From positions 30,871 to 94,870 of the forward strand of contig JBBIMA010000005.1 of NCBI GenBank assembly GCA_037444625.1: DNA of 64,000 nt. Direction: 5' to 3'. Below, piece after piece: positions 9,118-18,143 of this stretch (positions are counted from its first letter, which is position 1; each line of letters starts with the position of its first letter). The DNA comes from DTHT01 sp037444625. GTDB lineage: Bacteria; Acidobacteriota; Terriglobia; Bryobacterales; Bryobacteraceae. Below the pieces are notes generated by a model that ran no database searches, was not told the DNA's origin, and saw only the letters and a list, made by a program, of their open reading frames with translations. The translations under genes and the position numbers were made by a program.

Positions 9118-11460
9118 ATGGGCGAATCCGGCCAGGCGACAAGCGCCAACAGATGCGATACACCCGAAAGGAGTTCCATCCGGGGGGTGCTGTTGGACTA
9201 CCTCCTGGAGGCCCTGGACGAGGGTCTGGTGGCGGTGGACGCCTCGGGAGCGCTGGTCTTCTCCAATGGGGCTGCGCGCCGCATGCTCGCCCTCACTGAC
9301 CCGCCGCCGCCTTTGCCGGAATGGCCCCGCAGTTACGGGCTGTACCTGCCCGACAGTTCCCTGCCCTGCCCGCCTGAACAGTTCCCGCTCATCCGGGCCT
9401 TGGCGGGCGAAGCCGTGCGCGGGGTGGAAATGGCCGTGCGCCGCGCGGGTGCGCCCGAAAGCCTCTGGGTCTCGGCGACCGCCCTGCCGCTCGGCAACCA
9501 GGAGGGTTCCCCTCAGGGCGCGCTGATGCTGCTGCGGGATATCAGCGAAACCCGGCGGATCCGGGAGGCCCTCAGCCGGGAGCGCGACTGGGCCTCCACG
9601 ATCGTAGACACGGTCGGCAGCCTGGTGGTGGTGCTGGACCGGGAGGGCCGCATCATCAGCTTCAATCGGGCCTGCGAGCGCACGACCGGCTACAGCTTCG
9701 AGGAGGTCCTCGGGCGCCCGATCTGGGATCTGTTCCTGGTCCCCGAGGAGGCCCCCGAGGTGCGCCGGGTCTTCCAGCGCCTCTGCGCCGGCGACTTCCC
9801 CAACCAGCACGAAAATCACTGGGTCACCCGCAGCGGCGAGCGCCGGCTGATCGTCTGGTCCAACACCGTGTTGTTGGATCAGGCGGGCCGCGTAGAATAC
9901 GTCATCGGCACCGGCATTGACGTCACCGACCGCAGGGGGGCCGAGCGACAGATCCGCCGCCTGAACGAGACGCTGCGAGCGTTGCTGGAAGCCTCGCCCC
10001 TGGCGATCTGGGCGGTGGACCCGGAAGGGCAAGTCGAGTTCTGGAATCCGGCCGCCGAGCGCATGCTCGGCTGGAGCGAGGCGGAGATCCTGCACCGCCC
10101 GCTGCCCTTGGGCGCGGAAGACCGGCCGGAAGCCCTGGCCGAGCTGCTGGAGCTGTCCCGCCGGGGCGAGACGCTGCGCGGCCTGGAGCGCCGCCAGCGC
10201 CGCCGGGACGGCTCGACCATCGAGCTCAGCCTTTGGACCGCACCGCTGCGCGATGAATCCGAGCGCCTGACGGCGGTGTTGGGCGTGGCCGCCGACGTCA
10301 CTCAGACCAAACAACTGGAGGAGCAGTTCCGCCAGGCCCAGAAAATGGAGGCCGTAGGCCGGCTGGCGGGCGGCGTGGCCCACGACTTCAACAACCTGCT
10401 CACCATCATCACCGGTTACGGCCAGATGCTGGCGGAGTCGCTGCCCGCCGGGGATCCTCTGCTCGAACCGGTGGGAGAAATCCTCAAGGCGGCCGGCAGC
10501 GCGGCCCGCCTGGCCGGCCAGTTGCTGATGTTCAGCCGCAAGCAACGGACCCAACGCAGCCTGGTGGACCTGAACGAAATCGTGGCCGGGATGGATCGCA
10601 TGCTGCGCCGGGTTCTGGGCGAGGACATCGAGCTGGTCACCCGACTCAGCCCCGGGCCGGCGCCGGTGCGTGCCGACCCGGTGCACTTGGAACAGGTCAT
10701 CATGAACTTGGTGGTGAACGCGCGGGAGGCGATGCCCGCGGGCGGACGCATCACCCTGGAGACCGCGCCGGTCCTGTTGGACGAGGATTACGCCCGCCAT
10801 CATCTGGGCGTGCAGCCGGGACCGCACGTCCTGCTGGCGGTCAGCGACACCGGCAAAGGCATGGACGCCGACACCCTGCGCCAGGCTTTCGAGCCGTTCT
10901 TCACCACCAAACAACAGGGCACCGGCCTGGGCCTGAGCACCGTCTACGGCATCGTGCAGCAGCACGGCGGCCGCATCTGGGCGTACTCGGAGCCGGGGCT
11001 GGGCACCACCTTCAAGATCTACTTGCCCGCAGCCGAAGGAGCGCTCGAACCGGCTGCCTCGCCCGGCCCGCCCCACTGGGCTCTGGGAGGCGGCGAGACC
11101 ATCCTGGTGGCCGAGGACGATCCCGACCTGCGCAAGCTGATCGCGGAAGTCCTCCGGCGCGAGGGCTACCACGTCCTGCCCGCCGCCCACGCCCAGGAGG
11201 CCCTGCAAATCTGCCAGGAGTACCCGGGAAGGATTGATCTGTTGCTGACCGACGTGGTGATGCCCGCCCTCGGCGGGCGGGAGCTGGCCGAGCAGGCGCT
11301 AGGCCGGCGCCCTTCCCTCAAGGTGCTTTATATGTCCGGCTACGCCGACCGGGCCGTGGTGGAAAACGGCATCCTGCCTCGAGAGGAGGTCTTCCTGGAG
11401 AAGCCCTTCACCAAGGAGACCCTTTTGCGCAAGCTGCGTCAGGCTCTGGAGACCCCCTGA
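9118..11460 (+). CDS. hybrid sensor histidine kinase with three PAS domains and receiver
   Basis: Predicted 780-residue soluble hybrid kinase. Three PAS-type sensor domains lie at about 25-140, 155-270 and 285-400; the second has the classic SFNRACERTTGYSFEEVLG. The HisKA box is GVAHDFNNLLTI with His422, followed by an HATPase domain (NLVVNAREAMP, DTGKGMD, GTGLGLST). The C-terminal receiver has phospho-acceptor Asp712 in LLTDVVMPALGG. No transmembrane segment is seen, so it senses inside the cell. The ATG at 9118 lacks a good ribosome site; an in-frame GTG at 9187 follows AAAGGAG at 9167-9173 with a 13-base gap, so the true start may be there. It is an orphan, with no separate output regulator adjacent. 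Confidence 0.88.
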   Translation: MGESGQATSANRCDTPERSSIRGVLLDYLLEALDEGLVAVDASGALVFSNGAARRMLALTDPPPPLPEWPRSYGLYLPDSSLPCPPEQFPLIRALAGEAVRGVEMAVRRAGAPESLWVSATALPLGNQEGSPQGALMLLRDISETRRIREALSRERDWASTIVDTVGSLVVVLDREGRIISFNRACERTTGYSFEEVLGRPIWDLFLVPEEAPEVRRVFQRLCAGDFPNQHENHWVTRSGERRLIVWSNTVLLDQAGRVEYVIGTGIDVTDRRGAERQIRRLNETLRALLEASPLAIWAVDPEGQVEFWNPAAERMLGWSEAEILHRPLPLGAEDRPEALAELLELSRRGETLRGLERRQRRRDGSTIELSLWTAPLRDESERLTAVLGVAADVTQTKQLEEQFRQAQKMEAVGRLAGGVAHDFNNLLTIITGYGQMLAESLPAGDPLLEPVGEILKAAGSAARLAGQLLMFSRKQRTQRSLVDLNEIVAGMDRMLRRVLGEDIELVTRLSPGPAPVRADPVHLEQVIMNLVVNAREAMPAGGRITLETAPVLLDEDYARHHLGVQPGPHVLLAVSDTGKGMDADTLRQAFEPFFTTKQQGTGLGLSTVYGIVQQHGGRIWAYSEPGLGTTFKIYLPAAEGALEPAASPGPPHWALGGGETILVAEDDPDLRKLIAEVLRREGYHVLPAAHAQEALQICQEYPGRIDLLLTDVVMPALGGRELAEQALGRRPSLKVLYMSGYADRAVVENGILPREEVFLEKPFTKETLLRKLRQALETP

Positions 11461-11468
11461 ACTTCACA

Positions 11469-11497
11469 CTTGACCGCTAAAACTTATCCTTGACCGC
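11469..11497 (+). repeat. two direct copies of CTTGACCGC, 20 bp apart
   Basis: The nine-base word CTTGACCGC occurs at 11469-11477 and again at 11489-11497, two helical turns apart. The second copy contains the -35 hexamer of the promoter ahead of the TonB receptor. It could be an operator or a remnant of an insertion-sequence end with repeated motifs. Confidence 0.45.
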
Positions 11498-11519
11498 CGG
11501 ACGGCGCCCCTGCTAGAAT
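11490..11519 (+). promoter_or_regulatory. sigma-70-type promoter of the TonB receptor gene
   Basis: TTGACC at 11490-11495, an 18-base spacer and TAGAAT at 11514-11519. Expected transcription start is near 11526, giving an untranslated leader of about 85 bases before the ATG at 11611. GAGGGGAGGG just upstream of the ATG is a strong ribosome site. Confidence 0.6.
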
Positions 11520-11610
11520 CGGGACAGCGAAGGTCGCTGCGCCGGCGGGGGCCGCGGCGAAGTCGCGAGGTTAGTCAGCCCTTTGAGCAACGGCGAGGGG
11601 AGGGTGAATC

Positions 11611-14600
11611 ATGCCAGGAGCAATTTCCAAAGGCCGCACCTTGCTGATGGTTTCCGCCTTGGTCCTGGGCGCCGCCGGCGCCGGCCGCGCCCAGGTGCTT
11701 TACGGCACCTTGGTGGGCAGCGTCACCGACGCCACCGGCGGCGCCATACCCAACGCGGCCGTCAAGGTCACCAATCAGGGCACCGGCCAGCAGTGGAACA
11801 CCGCCACCAACCCGGCGGGCGTCTATTCGGTCTCCACGGTTCCGCCGGGGATTTACGAGGTGGCGATCACCGCTCAGGGGTTTCGCACCTTCACCCGGCG
11901 CAATGTGGCGCTGCCGGCCAACGCCACCGTCCGCGTCAACGCGGTGCTGGAGATCGGGCAGGTGACCGAATCCGTCGAGGTCAGCGCCGCGGCCGCCGCC
12001 CTGCAAACCGACACCATGGATGTGCGCAACGAGCTGCCCGCGGGCGACCTCCAGAACATGCCCGTGCCCGTGACGCGCAATTTCCAGAACCTGCTGGTGA
12101 CGGTCCCGGGCATCAGTCCGCCCCAGAACGCCCACTCGCTTTCCGCCAATCCGTCGCGCTCGTTGATGATGAACGCCAACGGCACCACCGCCCAGTCGGT
12201 GGCGGTGCGGGTGGACGGCGCCACCACCTGGAATTCCTGGCTGCCGCACGTGGGCGGCTACGTCCCCGCCCTGGAAGCCATTGAGACCGTGAACGTGCAG
12301 ACCAGCAGCTACGAAGCCGAGCTGGGCTACGCCGGCGGCGCGGCCGTCAACGTGCAAATCAAGAGCGGCACCAACGAGTTCCACGGCTCCGGTTTCTGGT
12401 ATCACAACAACCAGCACCTCAAGGCCCGGCCTTACTTTCTCCCCGCCGACCGCGGCAAGGAAAAACGCATCCTGAACCAGTTCGGCGGCACCTTCGGCGG
12501 ACCCATCCGCCGCAACAAGCTCTTCTTCTTCGCCTCCTACGAAGGCACGCCCGACCGCCAGTCCAGCTTCCGGTTGGGCAGCGTCCCCACCGCCCGGATG
12601 CGCACCGGCGACTTCTCGGAAGCCACTCGCCCGATCTACGACCCGCTCACCGGCAATCCCGACGGCTCGGCCCGCCAGCCCTTCGCCGGAAACCGGATCC
12701 CCGCCAACCGCATCAGCCCCATCATCAAGAAACTGGTGGATCTGACGCCGCAGCCTAACACGGGCGATCCCGCCCGCCTGGGCAACAACTATTACGCCAG
12801 CGGTTCCTTCATTTATGACCGCCACGTGCTGGACACCAAGTTCACCGCCCAGGCCACCGAAAAACTCAACCTGAGCGCGCGGGTGAGCTGGCTGGACTGG
12901 CACTTCGACAATCCTCCCATGTTCGGCCCCTTGGGCGGCCCGGGCATCGAGAGTCGCGGCTCTTACGACGGCAAGGGAATCGGCGATACGGTCAGCATGA
13001 CTTACTCGGCGGTCTACACGCTCACGCCCGCCCTGGTCCTCGACGGTTACTTCGGCTACACCGCGATTGATAACGGCGTGGAGAACATCCGGCTGGATGA
13101 AAACCTGGGCCGGGATTACCTGGGCATCCCCGGAACCAACGGTCCCAACCGGTACTACGGCGGCTGGCCCGGCTTCTCCGTGCCCGGCTTCAGCGCCGTG
13201 GGCCGGGCCAACAACAACGCTCCCTGGACGCTGCGCCTTCCCCAGGCCCAGTACGTGGCCAGTCTGGCCTGGGTGCGCGGAACGCACAATCTGCGCTTCG
13301 GCTGGGATGCTCTCTGGATGGGCCTGGACGGCATGGAGCCGGCCGGGCATCCGGGGTGGTTCTACTTCACCCGCGAAGTCACCGGAACCGCCGGCGTCCC
13401 CGTGACCGACTACAACAGCTACGCCTCCTTCCTGCTCGGGCTGCCCAATAGCACGGAGAGGCGCCTGCGCGCCGAGATGGGCACCGTCCGCACCTGGGCC
13501 CACAGCCTCTACGCCCGGGATAAGTGGCAGGTTACTCCCAAGCTCACCGCTTCCTTCGGCCTGCGCTGGGATTACTTCGGCGTGCCCAACCGCCTGGGCG
13601 GCCGTTCCTTGGAGATTTACGATTTCGAAACCAACAAACTGAACGTCTGCGGCTTCGGCGGGCTGGCCAAGAACTGCGGCTTCAGCATGGGTAAGAAGTA
13701 CTTTGCGCCCCGCCTGGGCCTGGCCTACCGTCCGACGGATACCTTCGTGGTCCGGGCCGGTTACGGCATTTCCTGGGATCCGATCAATATCGGGCGCAAT
13801 CCCCTGCAAACTTATCCCATTCTGAGCACCGCGACCTTCCCCGCGCCCAACTCCTACCGCTACGTCAGCGAGATCGCTCAGGGCATTCCCAGCGTGGCGC
13901 CGGTGGATTACTCGAGCGGCGTCATCAGCGTGCCGCCGACCGTCTCGATGGAGCTGGCTGATCCGAAATTCCGGCGCAGTTACATCCAGGCCTGGAATCT
14001 GATGTTGCAGAAGGATCTGGGCGGCGGCTGGATCGCCGAGGCCGGCTACGTCGGCAACCGCCAGATCCGGCTCCAGAACCGCTGGAACGCCAACTACGGC
14101 TTCATCGGCGGCGGCACCGCCGGACGCGTCCTGGCCCGCAAGTTCGGCCGCACGGCCGACACCCTGTTCTTCTCCGCCACCGGCGGCTTCCATAGCTGGT
14201 ACGACTCGTTGCAGAGCACCCTGGAACGCCGCTTCTCCGGCGGCTACATGGTCCGGCTCTCCTACACCTGGTCCAAGGCGCTCGGGCCGCGCGGCAACGA
14301 GAACGGCGTGGACGGCTACACCAATAACAACCCGCTGTACTGGCCGCTCATCGCCAAGGTGCCTCGCAGCTTCGATCGCACGCACAACTTCAACGCCGCC
14401 TTCGCCGTCGAACTGCCCTTCGGGCAGGGCAAGCGCTGGGTGACACAAGGGGCGCCCGCCCGCCTGCTGGGCGGCTGGCAGCTCACCGGTTTGTTCACCG
14501 CCTACACCGGCGGACCCTTCAGCGTCACCGCCCCCGGCGCCTCCCTGAACGCTCCCGCCAACGGCCAGACCGCCGACCTGATCAAACCCCAGGTCGAGAT

Positions 14601-14925
14601 CTACGGCAAGCGGGAGCGCTGGTTCGACACCACGGCCTACGCCCCGGTGCTTCAGCCTCGCTTCGGCACCGCGGGTTGGGATCAGTTGCGCGGCCCCGGC
14701 CTGGTCAACTTCGACGCCGGCGTCTTCCGCTCCTTCCGCCTCTCCGAGGGCGTCAGCACGCAGTTCCGGGCCGAAACATTCAACCTCTCCAACACGCCCC
14801 ACTTCGCCAACCCCACCGGCGACGTAAGCTCGGCCCGCTTCGGCGAGATCACGGGCATCATGAACACCGGGCGGGAAGGCATTGACGAACGGGTCTTCCG
14901 CCTCGCCTTGCGCGTGAGCTTCTGA
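11611..14925 (+). CDS. TonB-dependent outer-membrane receptor, Oar-like
   Basis: Predicted 1104-residue outer-membrane receptor. A signal peptide (TLLMVSALVLGAAGAGRAQ) is followed by a carboxypeptidase-regulatory-like domain (about 30-115, GSVTDATGGAIPNAAVKV). Next comes a plug domain (about 125-235, VRVDGATTWNSW, ETVNVQTSSYEAELGYAGG) and a beta barrel to the end. The chain ends in LALRVSF, the terminal aromatic residue expected of barrel proteins. This architecture is expanded in Acidobacteriota and probably takes up oligosaccharides or peptides with TonB energy. There is no SusD-like lipoprotein next to it. The following sulfatase gene suggests a sulfated substrate, which is inference from position only. 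Confidence 0.9.
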   Translation: MPGAISKGRTLLMVSALVLGAAGAGRAQVLYGTLVGSVTDATGGAIPNAAVKVTNQGTGQQWNTATNPAGVYSVSTVPPGIYEVAITAQGFRTFTRRNVALPANATVRVNAVLEIGQVTESVEVSAAAAALQTDTMDVRNELPAGDLQNMPVPVTRNFQNLLVTVPGISPPQNAHSLSANPSRSLMMNANGTTAQSVAVRVDGATTWNSWLPHVGGYVPALEAIETVNVQTSSYEAELGYAGGAAVNVQIKSGTNEFHGSGFWYHNNQHLKARPYFLPADRGKEKRILNQFGGTFGGPIRRNKLFFFASYEGTPDRQSSFRLGSVPTARMRTGDFSEATRPIYDPLTGNPDGSARQPFAGNRIPANRISPIIKKLVDLTPQPNTGDPARLGNNYYASGSFIYDRHVLDTKFTAQATEKLNLSARVSWLDWHFDNPPMFGPLGGPGIESRGSYDGKGIGDTVSMTYSAVYTLTPALVLDGYFGYTAIDNGVENIRLDENLGRDYLGIPGTNGPNRYYGGWPGFSVPGFSAVGRANNNAPWTLRLPQAQYVASLAWVRGTHNLRFGWDALWMGLDGMEPAGHPGWFYFTREVTGTAGVPVTDYNSYASFLLGLPNSTERRLRAEMGTVRTWAHSLYARDKWQVTPKLTASFGLRWDYFGVPNRLGGRSLEIYDFETNKLNVCGFGGLAKNCGFSMGKKYFAPRLGLAYRPTDTFVVRAGYGISWDPINIGRNPLQTYPILSTATFPAPNSYRYVSEIAQGIPSVAPVDYSSGVISVPPTVSMELADPKFRRSYIQAWNLMLQKDLGGGWIAEAGYVGNRQIRLQNRWNANYGFIGGGTAGRVLARKFGRTADTLFFSATGGFHSWYDSLQSTLERRFSGGYMVRLSYTWSKALGPRGNENGVDGYTNNNPLYWPLIAKVPRSFDRTHNFNAAFAVELPFGQGKRWVTQGAPARLLGGWQLTGLFTAYTGGPFSVTAPGASLNAPANGQTADLIKPQVEIYGKRERWFDTTAYAPVLQPRFGTAGWDQLRGPGLVNFDAGVFRSFRLSEGVSTQFRAETFNLSNTPHFANPTGDVSSARFGEITGIMNTGREGIDERVFRLALRVSF

Positions 14926-14976
14926 ACAACCCTCCGGCGGCCCGCCCGACTGTGGTATAAGCGCAGGCGGGCCTCC

Positions 14977-16473
14977 ATGAGAAGACGCGAACTCCTGGCC
15001 GCGGCCGCACCCTTTGCAATCTCCCCCGCCGCGGGGCGCAAGCTCAACGTACTGTTCATCGCGGCGGACGATCTGCGCCCGCAGTTGGGCTGCTACGGCC
15101 ACCCGCAGATCCGCTCACCCCACTTGGACCGGCTGGCCGCCCAAGGGCTGCGCTTCCACCGGGCCTACTGCCAGCAGGCGGTGTGCGCGCCCAGCCGCGC
15201 CAGTCTGCTCACCGGGGCCCGGCCCGACACGACCCGAGTCTACAATCTGCAAACCCCGCTCAACACCGTGCGGCCGGACTTGATCAGCCTGCCCCGTCAC
15301 TTCAAGGACCACGGCTATGAGACGGTCTCGCTGGGCAAGGTCTATCATCATCCCAACGAAGACCCCTCGGCCTGGAGCGTTCCGCCCTGGAACCCCAAGG
15401 GCGACTGGGTGGGCCGCGGCTATCTGGCGCCTCTGTCACTCTATTCGGTGCGGCAGAACGACGCCGCCTTGCGCGCCGCTTACGAGCGCGCCCTGAAGGC
15501 CGGCCAATCGGTCCAGCCGCCGCAGTACGGGCGCGGTCCCGCCTATGAGGCGCCCGAGGTGCCCGACGGCGCCTATCCCGACGGCAAGATCTGCGAGAAG
15601 GCCCTCGAAGAGCTGCGCCGACTCCGGGACCGTCCTTTCTTTCTGGCGGTGGGATTCCACAAACCCCACCTGCCCTTCAATGCTCCCAAGAAATACTGGG
15701 ATCTTTACTCACCCCAGGACATCGAGCTGCCCGGGCGCAGCCAGTGGCCCGAGAACATGCCCGCCGTAGCGGGATCCGACTGGGGCGAACTGCGCGCCTA
15801 CACCGGCATCCCGGCCAAAGGCCCGGTGGATGAAACTACCCTGCGCCTGCTGATCCACGGCTATTACGCCTGCGTGAGTTTCCTGGACGCCCTGGTCGGG
15901 CGCCTGCTGGCGGAACTGGATCGGCTGGATCTGCGGCGGAACACCATCGTCACCCTGTGGGGCGATCACGGCTGGAAGCTGGGCGACTACGGCGCCTGGT
16001 GCAAGCACACCAACTTCGAGCTGGATACCCGCGCGCCGTTGCTGGTCTCGATTCCCGGGCAGAAGAACGCGGGCGCGGTTACCAACGCGCTGGTCGAGTT
16101 CGTGGATATCTACCCGACCCTGGCCGAAGCCTGCGGCCTGGAGGTGCCGGAACACTGCGAAGGGCTGAGCCTGCGGCCGCTGCTGGAGAACCCCGGGCGG
16201 CCCTGGAAGGCGGCGGCCTTCAGCCAGTACCCGCGCGGCAAGCTGATGGGTTACTCGATCCGCACCGAGCGCTGGCGCTATACCGAGTGGATCGAACGCG
16301 CCGGCGGCGGGGTCGCGGCGCGCGAACTCTACGACCACTCGGCCGAGCAGGCTCCGGGCGCCAACCTGGCCGGTCTGCCCTCTCACGCCGGAACCGTCAG
16401 CGAGCTCTCCGCGCTGCTCGACAAGGGGCGGGGCTGGCGCAAGGTGCGCGAGGACGCCCGCCGGTCGCTCTGA
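14977..16473 (+). CDS. type I sulfatase, iduronate-2-sulfatase/choline-sulfatase-like
   Basis: Predicted 498-residue exported sulfatase that hydrolyses sulfate esters. The formylglycine signature is CAPSRASLLTG with Cys70 as the residue to be converted. The metal site residues are visible in LFIAADDLRPQLG (Asp31-Asp32) and in WGDHGWKLGDYG, and KPHLPFNAP is typical of the iduronate-2-sulfatase branch. The short N terminus MRRRELLAAAAPFA looks like an atypical Tat or Sec signal. A formylglycine-generating enzyme is needed; none is in the window. TATAAG at 14956-14961 could give it its own promoter. The position 51 bases after the TonB receptor suggests joint use of a sulfated glycan. Confidence 0.88.
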   Translation: MRRRELLAAAAPFAISPAAGRKLNVLFIAADDLRPQLGCYGHPQIRSPHLDRLAAQGLRFHRAYCQQAVCAPSRASLLTGARPDTTRVYNLQTPLNTVRPDLISLPRHFKDHGYETVSLGKVYHHPNEDPSAWSVPPWNPKGDWVGRGYLAPLSLYSVRQNDAALRAAYERALKAGQSVQPPQYGRGPAYEAPEVPDGAYPDGKICEKALEELRRLRDRPFFLAVGFHKPHLPFNAPKKYWDLYSPQDIELPGRSQWPENMPAVAGSDWGELRAYTGIPAKGPVDETTLRLLIHGYYACVSFLDALVGRLLAELDRLDLRRNTIVTLWGDHGWKLGDYGAWCKHTNFELDTRAPLLVSIPGQKNAGAVTNALVEFVDIYPTLAEACGLEVPEHCEGLSLRPLLENPGRPWKAAAFSQYPRGKLMGYSIRTERWRYTEWIERAGGGVAARELYDHSAEQAPGANLAGLPSHAGTVSELSALLDKGRGWRKVREDARRSL

Positions 16474-16544
16474 GGGTTGATGCGGGCGGCCGCCTGCTTG
16501 CTTGCAAAACCGGCCCCGGTTGAGGCAAGCTAGATAGCTTTCCC

Positions 16545-17507
16545 ATGCGGGTGCGCATCCTGTACCACGACCATTGCTTCGACGGGGCCGCCGCGGCTGC
16601 GCTGTTCAGCCGCTTCCTGGAGGAGAAGTTCCACCCGGAGGCCCAGTTCCTCTTCACCGGGCTGGCCCACAAGGCCGACCAGATCTTCCAGGACGAGATG
16701 TTCGACGGCGACGTCAACGCCATCGTGGATTTCAAGTACTCGCCCGATCCCCGCCTGACCTGGTGGTTCGATCACCACCAGAGCGCCTTCCTCAGCCCCG
16801 AAGACGCCGAGCAGTTCCGCCGTCATCCCAGCGAGCGCAAGCTCTACGACCCGGAAGCACCCTCCTGCACAGGCTTCATCGCCCGCATCACGCGCGAGCG
16901 CTGGGGCTGGGAGGCGGCCGATCTGGCCGAACTGGTCCGGTGGGCCGAAATCATTGACGGCGCGCAGTACCCCGACGCCAAGACGGCGGTCGAGATGCCC
17001 GCCCCGGCCATGAAGCTCACCCTGGTGATCGAAGGTGCGAAAGGCTCGGAACCCGTGCAGCAGATCATCCGCTGGATGCGCCGCCGCAAGCTGGCGGAGA
17101 TCATCGCCGAACCGGCCATCCAGGAAATCTTCCAGCCCCTCTACCGGCGGCATCTGGAATCCATCCAGATCATCCGCAGCCGGGCCCGCTGCATCAACGG
17201 CGTGGTCAGCTTCGATCTGATCGGCTACGACCTGGAGGGCTACAACAAATTCATCCCTTACTACCTGTTTCCCGAATCGGTCTACACGGTGTCGGTCAGC
17301 ACGTCCAGCTTCCGGACCAAGGTTTCCGTGGGGTCGAATCCCTGGGCCCGCCGGCCGCCGCAACACAACCTGGCCACGATTTGCGAGCGCTACGGCGGCG
17401 GCGGCCACGCCCGGGTGGGCGCCATCAGCTTTCCTCTGGGCCAGGTCGAGCAGGCCCGGCGGGCGGCGGCGGAAATCGCGGCCGAACTCGGCCGGGAGGC
17501 TCAGTAG
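16545..17507 (+). CDS. DHH family phosphoesterase
   Basis: Predicted 320-residue cytoplasmic protein of the DHH/DHHA1 superfamily, which includes RecJ, nano-RNases and cyclic-dinucleotide phosphodiesterases. Metal-binding motifs seen are YHDHCFDGAAAAAL (residues 7-20) and WWFDHHQ with the DHH triad at 76-78. The C-terminal substrate-binding DHHA1 part ends in YGGGGHARVGAISF. The arrangement matches a stand-alone nanoRNase-like enzyme, but the middle region is divergent, so the substrate is open. TAGATA ends 8 bases before the ATG. It is convergent with riboflavin synthase and the two stops overlap by 7 bases. Confidence 0.8.
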   Translation: MRVRILYHDHCFDGAAAAALFSRFLEEKFHPEAQFLFTGLAHKADQIFQDEMFDGDVNAIVDFKYSPDPRLTWWFDHHQSAFLSPEDAEQFRRHPSERKLYDPEAPSCTGFIARITRERWGWEAADLAELVRWAEIIDGAQYPDAKTAVEMPAPAMKLTLVIEGAKGSEPVQQIIRWMRRRKLAEIIAEPAIQEIFQPLYRRHLESIQIIRSRARCINGVVSFDLIGYDLEGYNKFIPYYLFPESVYTVSVSTSSFRTKVSVGSNPWARRPPQHNLATICERYGGGGHARVGAISFPLGQVEQARRAAAEIAAELGREAQ

Positions 17508-18139
17508 CCCAGCGCGCGCAGTTTCTCCTCGGTCAAACCCTCGCCCGCCCGACCCCGCAACAGCCTTTCGACATACTTGGCCAGGATGTCGGCCTCCAGA
17601 TTCAGCCGGTCTCCCGGACGGCGCGCCCGCAAGTTCGTGGCTCGATAAGTGTGCGGAATGAGAGCGGCCTCCAGCACGTCGTCGCCCAGGGCGGCGATCG
17701 TCAGGCTGATGCCGTCCACCGCCACCGAGCCTTTGACCGCCAGATAAGGCGCCATCTCCTTGGGAAAGCGCACCCGCAACCACCACTCTCCTTCGGCGCG
17801 CTCCTCCAGGCCCACCAGCTCGCCGGTGCCGTCTACGTGGCCTTGCACGATGTGCCCGCCCAGGCGAGAGGCGGCCGTCAAGGGCCGTTCCAGATTCACC
17901 AAGGCGCCCGGCCGCAACTCGGCCAGGTTCGAGCGCCGCAGCGTCTCGCGGGAAACGTCCGCCGCGAACGAGTCCGGCCGCAACTCGACCGCCGTCAGGC
18001 AAACCCCGTTCACCGCGATGCTGGCCCCTTCCTGCGCGTCCTCCAGCACCCGGGAGCAACGCACCCGCAGCCGGGCTCCCGCCGCGCGGGCTTCCAGGCC
18101 CTCGACCACTCCCACTTCCTCGATGATGCCGGTGAACAC
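17501..18139 (-). CDS. ribE: riboflavin synthase, alpha subunit
   Basis: Predicted 212-residue enzyme that dismutates two 6,7-dimethyl-8-ribityllumazine molecules to riboflavin. The N terminus MFTGIIEEVGVVEGL is diagnostic. Two internally repeated lumazine-binding halves are visible: the first at about 1-95 (SIAVNGVCLTA) and the second at about 96-195 (GHIVQGHVDGTGEL, SVAVDGISLTIA). It lies 4 bases after ribD on the same strand, in a ftsY-ribD-ribE run. The remaining riboflavin genes (ribBA, ribH) are not in the window, and no FMN riboswitch was recognised. Confidence 0.93.
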   Translation of the reverse strand: MFTGIIEEVGVVEGLEARAAGARLRVRCSRVLEDAQEGASIAVNGVCLTAVELRPDSFAADVSRETLRRSNLAELRPGALVNLERPLTAASRLGGHIVQGHVDGTGELVGLEERAEGEWWLRVRFPKEMAPYLAVKGSVAVDGISLTIAALGDDVLEAALIPHTYRATNLRARRPGDRLNLEADILAKYVERLLRGRAGEGLTEEKLRALGY

Positions 18140-18143
18140 GTCC

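Noticed and set aside
8185..11208. About 1000-codon minus-strand frame opposite the hybrid kinase
   Set aside because: It crosses the intergenic region and two recognisable genes, has repetitive Gly/Arg/Gln composition and matches no family.
11575..15102. Very long open frame on the minus strand opposite the TonB receptor
   Set aside because: High GC keeps antisense frames open. The plus strand has a signal peptide, receptor motifs, a promoter and a ribosome site; the minus frame is low-complexity Gly/Arg/Ala-rich with no motif.
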